NCBI GenBank assembly: GCA_035276085.1
Contig: DATELY010000205.1
Span: 1 to 5,526, forward strand
Source of the DNA: DATELY01 sp035276085
GTDB taxonomy: Bacteria; Pseudomonadota; Gammaproteobacteria; Steroidobacterales; Steroidobacteraceae
Length of the DNA stretch: 5,526 nucleotides
Reading direction: 5' to 3'
Shown: positions 4,443 through 5,526 of the stretch, piece after piece
Numbering within the stretch: position 1 is the stretch's first letter
Layout of the letters: each line of letters starts with the position of its first letter
The notes under the pieces: model-generated
The model's input: only the letters and a program-made list of their open reading frames with translations
Told to the model about the DNA's origin: nothing
The model's database searches: none
Position numbers and translations under genes: made by a program

Positions 4443-5526
4443 GGCACGGCCTCCAACAATCCGCGTACATCCGCCAGTCGTTGGGCGAGGAAGGTCGTGA
4501 ACCGCACGGCCTGCGCGCCATCGATGACGCGATGGTCGTACGCGAGCGTGAACGGCAACATCAGACGCGGCACGAAGCTGCCGTTTTCGTACACGGGCTG
4601 CATCGAGGATTTCGCGACGCCGAGGATCGCGACTTCCGGTGCGTTGATGATCGGCGTGAATGCCGTGCCGCCGATGCCGCCCAGGCTCGACACCGTGAAG
4701 CAAGCGCCCTGCATCTCGGCGGCCGACAATTTGCCGCTGCGAGCCTTCTCGGAGAGCGCGCCCAGATCGCGGGCAATCTCATACACGTCCTTGCGATCCA
4801 CATCTCGAATCACCGGCACCATCAATCCGTTCGGCGTGTCGGCCGCGAAACCCAGATGCACGTACTTCTTCAAGATCAACGTTTGACTGCTGCTATCGAG
4901 CGAGGCATTGAACGTCGGAAATTCCTGCAGCGCCTTCACACACGCACGCAGGATGAACGCCAGCGGTGTGAGCTTGATGCCTTCCTTCGCTGCCTTGCCC
5001 TTGAGCTTGGTGCGCACCTCCTCGAGCTCTGTGATGTCGGCTTCATCCATCTGCCACACGTGCGGAATGCTGGTCCAGCTGGCATGCAGGCGGGGACCGG
5101 AGATCTTCTGAATGCGCCCGAGCGGTTGTGTTTCGACAGGGCCGAATTTGGCGAAATCGGCGGCGGTGAATTGCGGTGTCGTGACGGCAGGCGCGGGCCT
5201 GGCAGCAGTCGCGCCACTCAACCGTTCCTTGACCCATCGCTTCACGTCATCGTGCGTGATGCGGCCTTTGATGCCGGTGCCCTTGAGCTGGCCGAGATCG
5301 GCGCCCAACTCGCGCGCCAGCTTGCGAACCGATGGGCCTGCATACGCACGCGCAAAGCCTGGCTCGTCGATGGCCGGCGCGGGCGAAGCTGGGGGACTTG
5401 GCACCGTGCTGGGAGGTTTTGGTGCTGTTGCAGCGGGCGCGGGCGCAACTGGCGTCTGCAGTACTTCTTCCGCTGCAGGCAGGTGCGCCTGATCGCTTGC
5501 AATCGGAGCGGATGGCGGTTTGCTCG
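4439..5526 (-). CDS. aceF: Dihydrolipoamide acetyltransferase (PDH E2), 5' end outside the window
   Basis: 361 codons plus stop are visible, and the frame stays open to the right edge, so the N-terminal lipoyl domain or domains lie beyond it. E2 transfers the acetyl group from lipoamide to CoA and forms the core of the pyruvate dehydrogenase complex. The visible part starts with an Ala/Pro-rich linker (about residues 1-55). Next is the peripheral-subunit-binding domain (about 56-100), with YAGPSVRKLARELG and KGTGIKGRITHDDV. The catalytic domain contains CFTVSSLGGIGGTAFTPIIN, APEVAILGV and the active-site DHRVIDG (330-336, H331 and D335). PIINAPEVAILGV and PRLMLPFTLAYDHRVIDG match the E. coli AceF type better than 2-oxoglutarate dehydrogenase E2. 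A GTG at 5404 lies inside the linker and is not the real start. aceE is expected upstream. Confidence 0.96.
   Translation of the reverse strand, partial: SKPPSAPIASDQAHLPAAEEVLQTPVAPAPAATAPKPPSTVPSPPASPAPAIDEPGFARAYAGPSVRKLARELGADLGQLKGTGIKGRITHDDVKRWVKERLSGATAARPAPAVTTPQFTAADFAKFGPVETQPLGRIQKISGPRLHASWTSIPHVWQMDEADITELEEVRTKLKGKAAKEGIKLTPLAFILRACVKALQEFPTFNASLDSSSQTLILKKYVHLGFAADTPNGLMVPVIRDVDRKDVYEIARDLGALSEKARSGKLSAAEMQGACFTVSSLGGIGGTAFTPIINAPEVAILGVAKSSMQPVYENGSFVPRLMLPFTLAYDHRVIDGAQAVRFTTFLAQRLADVRGLLEAVP
4450..4454 (-). promoter_or_regulatory. Ribosome binding site of lpdA
   Basis: GGAGG on the minus strand (4454 to 4450), seven bases before the GTG at 4442 and inside the last codons of aceF. 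It settles the lpdA start against the longer open frame, and suggests translation of E3 is coupled to but not wholly dependent on aceF. Confidence 0.8.

Noticed and set aside
4443..4703. A longer N-terminus for the E3 protein
   Set aside because: The extra 87 codons overlap aceF, read as Arg/His-rich shadow sequence, and the GTG with GGAGG at 4442 fits the lipoyl domain start.

Overview
The window looks like chromosomal DNA of a GC-rich proteobacterium. A gammaproteobacterium of the Xanthomonadales/Nevskiales/Steroidobacter type is my best guess, but nothing in the window proves the lineage. The hints are an AceF of the E. coli homo-oligomeric type, an E3 subunit carrying its own N-terminal lipoyl domain directly behind aceF, and short GC-rich palindromic repeats between genes.

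Layout. Bases 1-339 hold no supported gene and are almost wholly repeat: two abutting repeat elements (El1, 49-148; El2, 145-306) sit inside a near-perfect inverted repeat whose arms (1-117 and 236-354) run into the start of the next gene. Bases 340-1236 (+) encode a NUDIX hydrolase of the NUDT19/RP2 type. Bases 1237-1621 are a 385-base gap between converging genes. It holds a hairpin and octamer cluster (1253-1367), a third repeat element (El3, 1367-1469) and a C-rich inverted repeat (1511-1606). From 1622 to the right edge everything is on the minus strand and reads aceF (5' end beyond the window), lpdA, then a PIG3-type quinone oxidoreductase.

How the genes work together. AceF (E2) and LpdA (E3) are two subunits of the pyruvate dehydrogenase complex; the E1 gene aceE is expected just upstream of aceF, outside the window. 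aceF and lpdA overlap by 4 bases and lpdA has a strong ribosome site inside aceF. The oxidoreductase gene starts 10 bases after the lpdA stop, so the three are probably one transcript. The NUDIX gene is separate and convergent.

The coding regions are ordinary. The part worth a second look is the repeat family. Its copies share a fixed scaffold (a TATGAAAG end, four 7-base units, a G(T/C)CAGAG block, then a GGGGTCGTGC block) and are bounded by CTAG-like tetramers. They can carry different heptamers in the same slot. One copy pair is part of a palindrome that includes the NUDIX start codon. I see no new protein-based system here.
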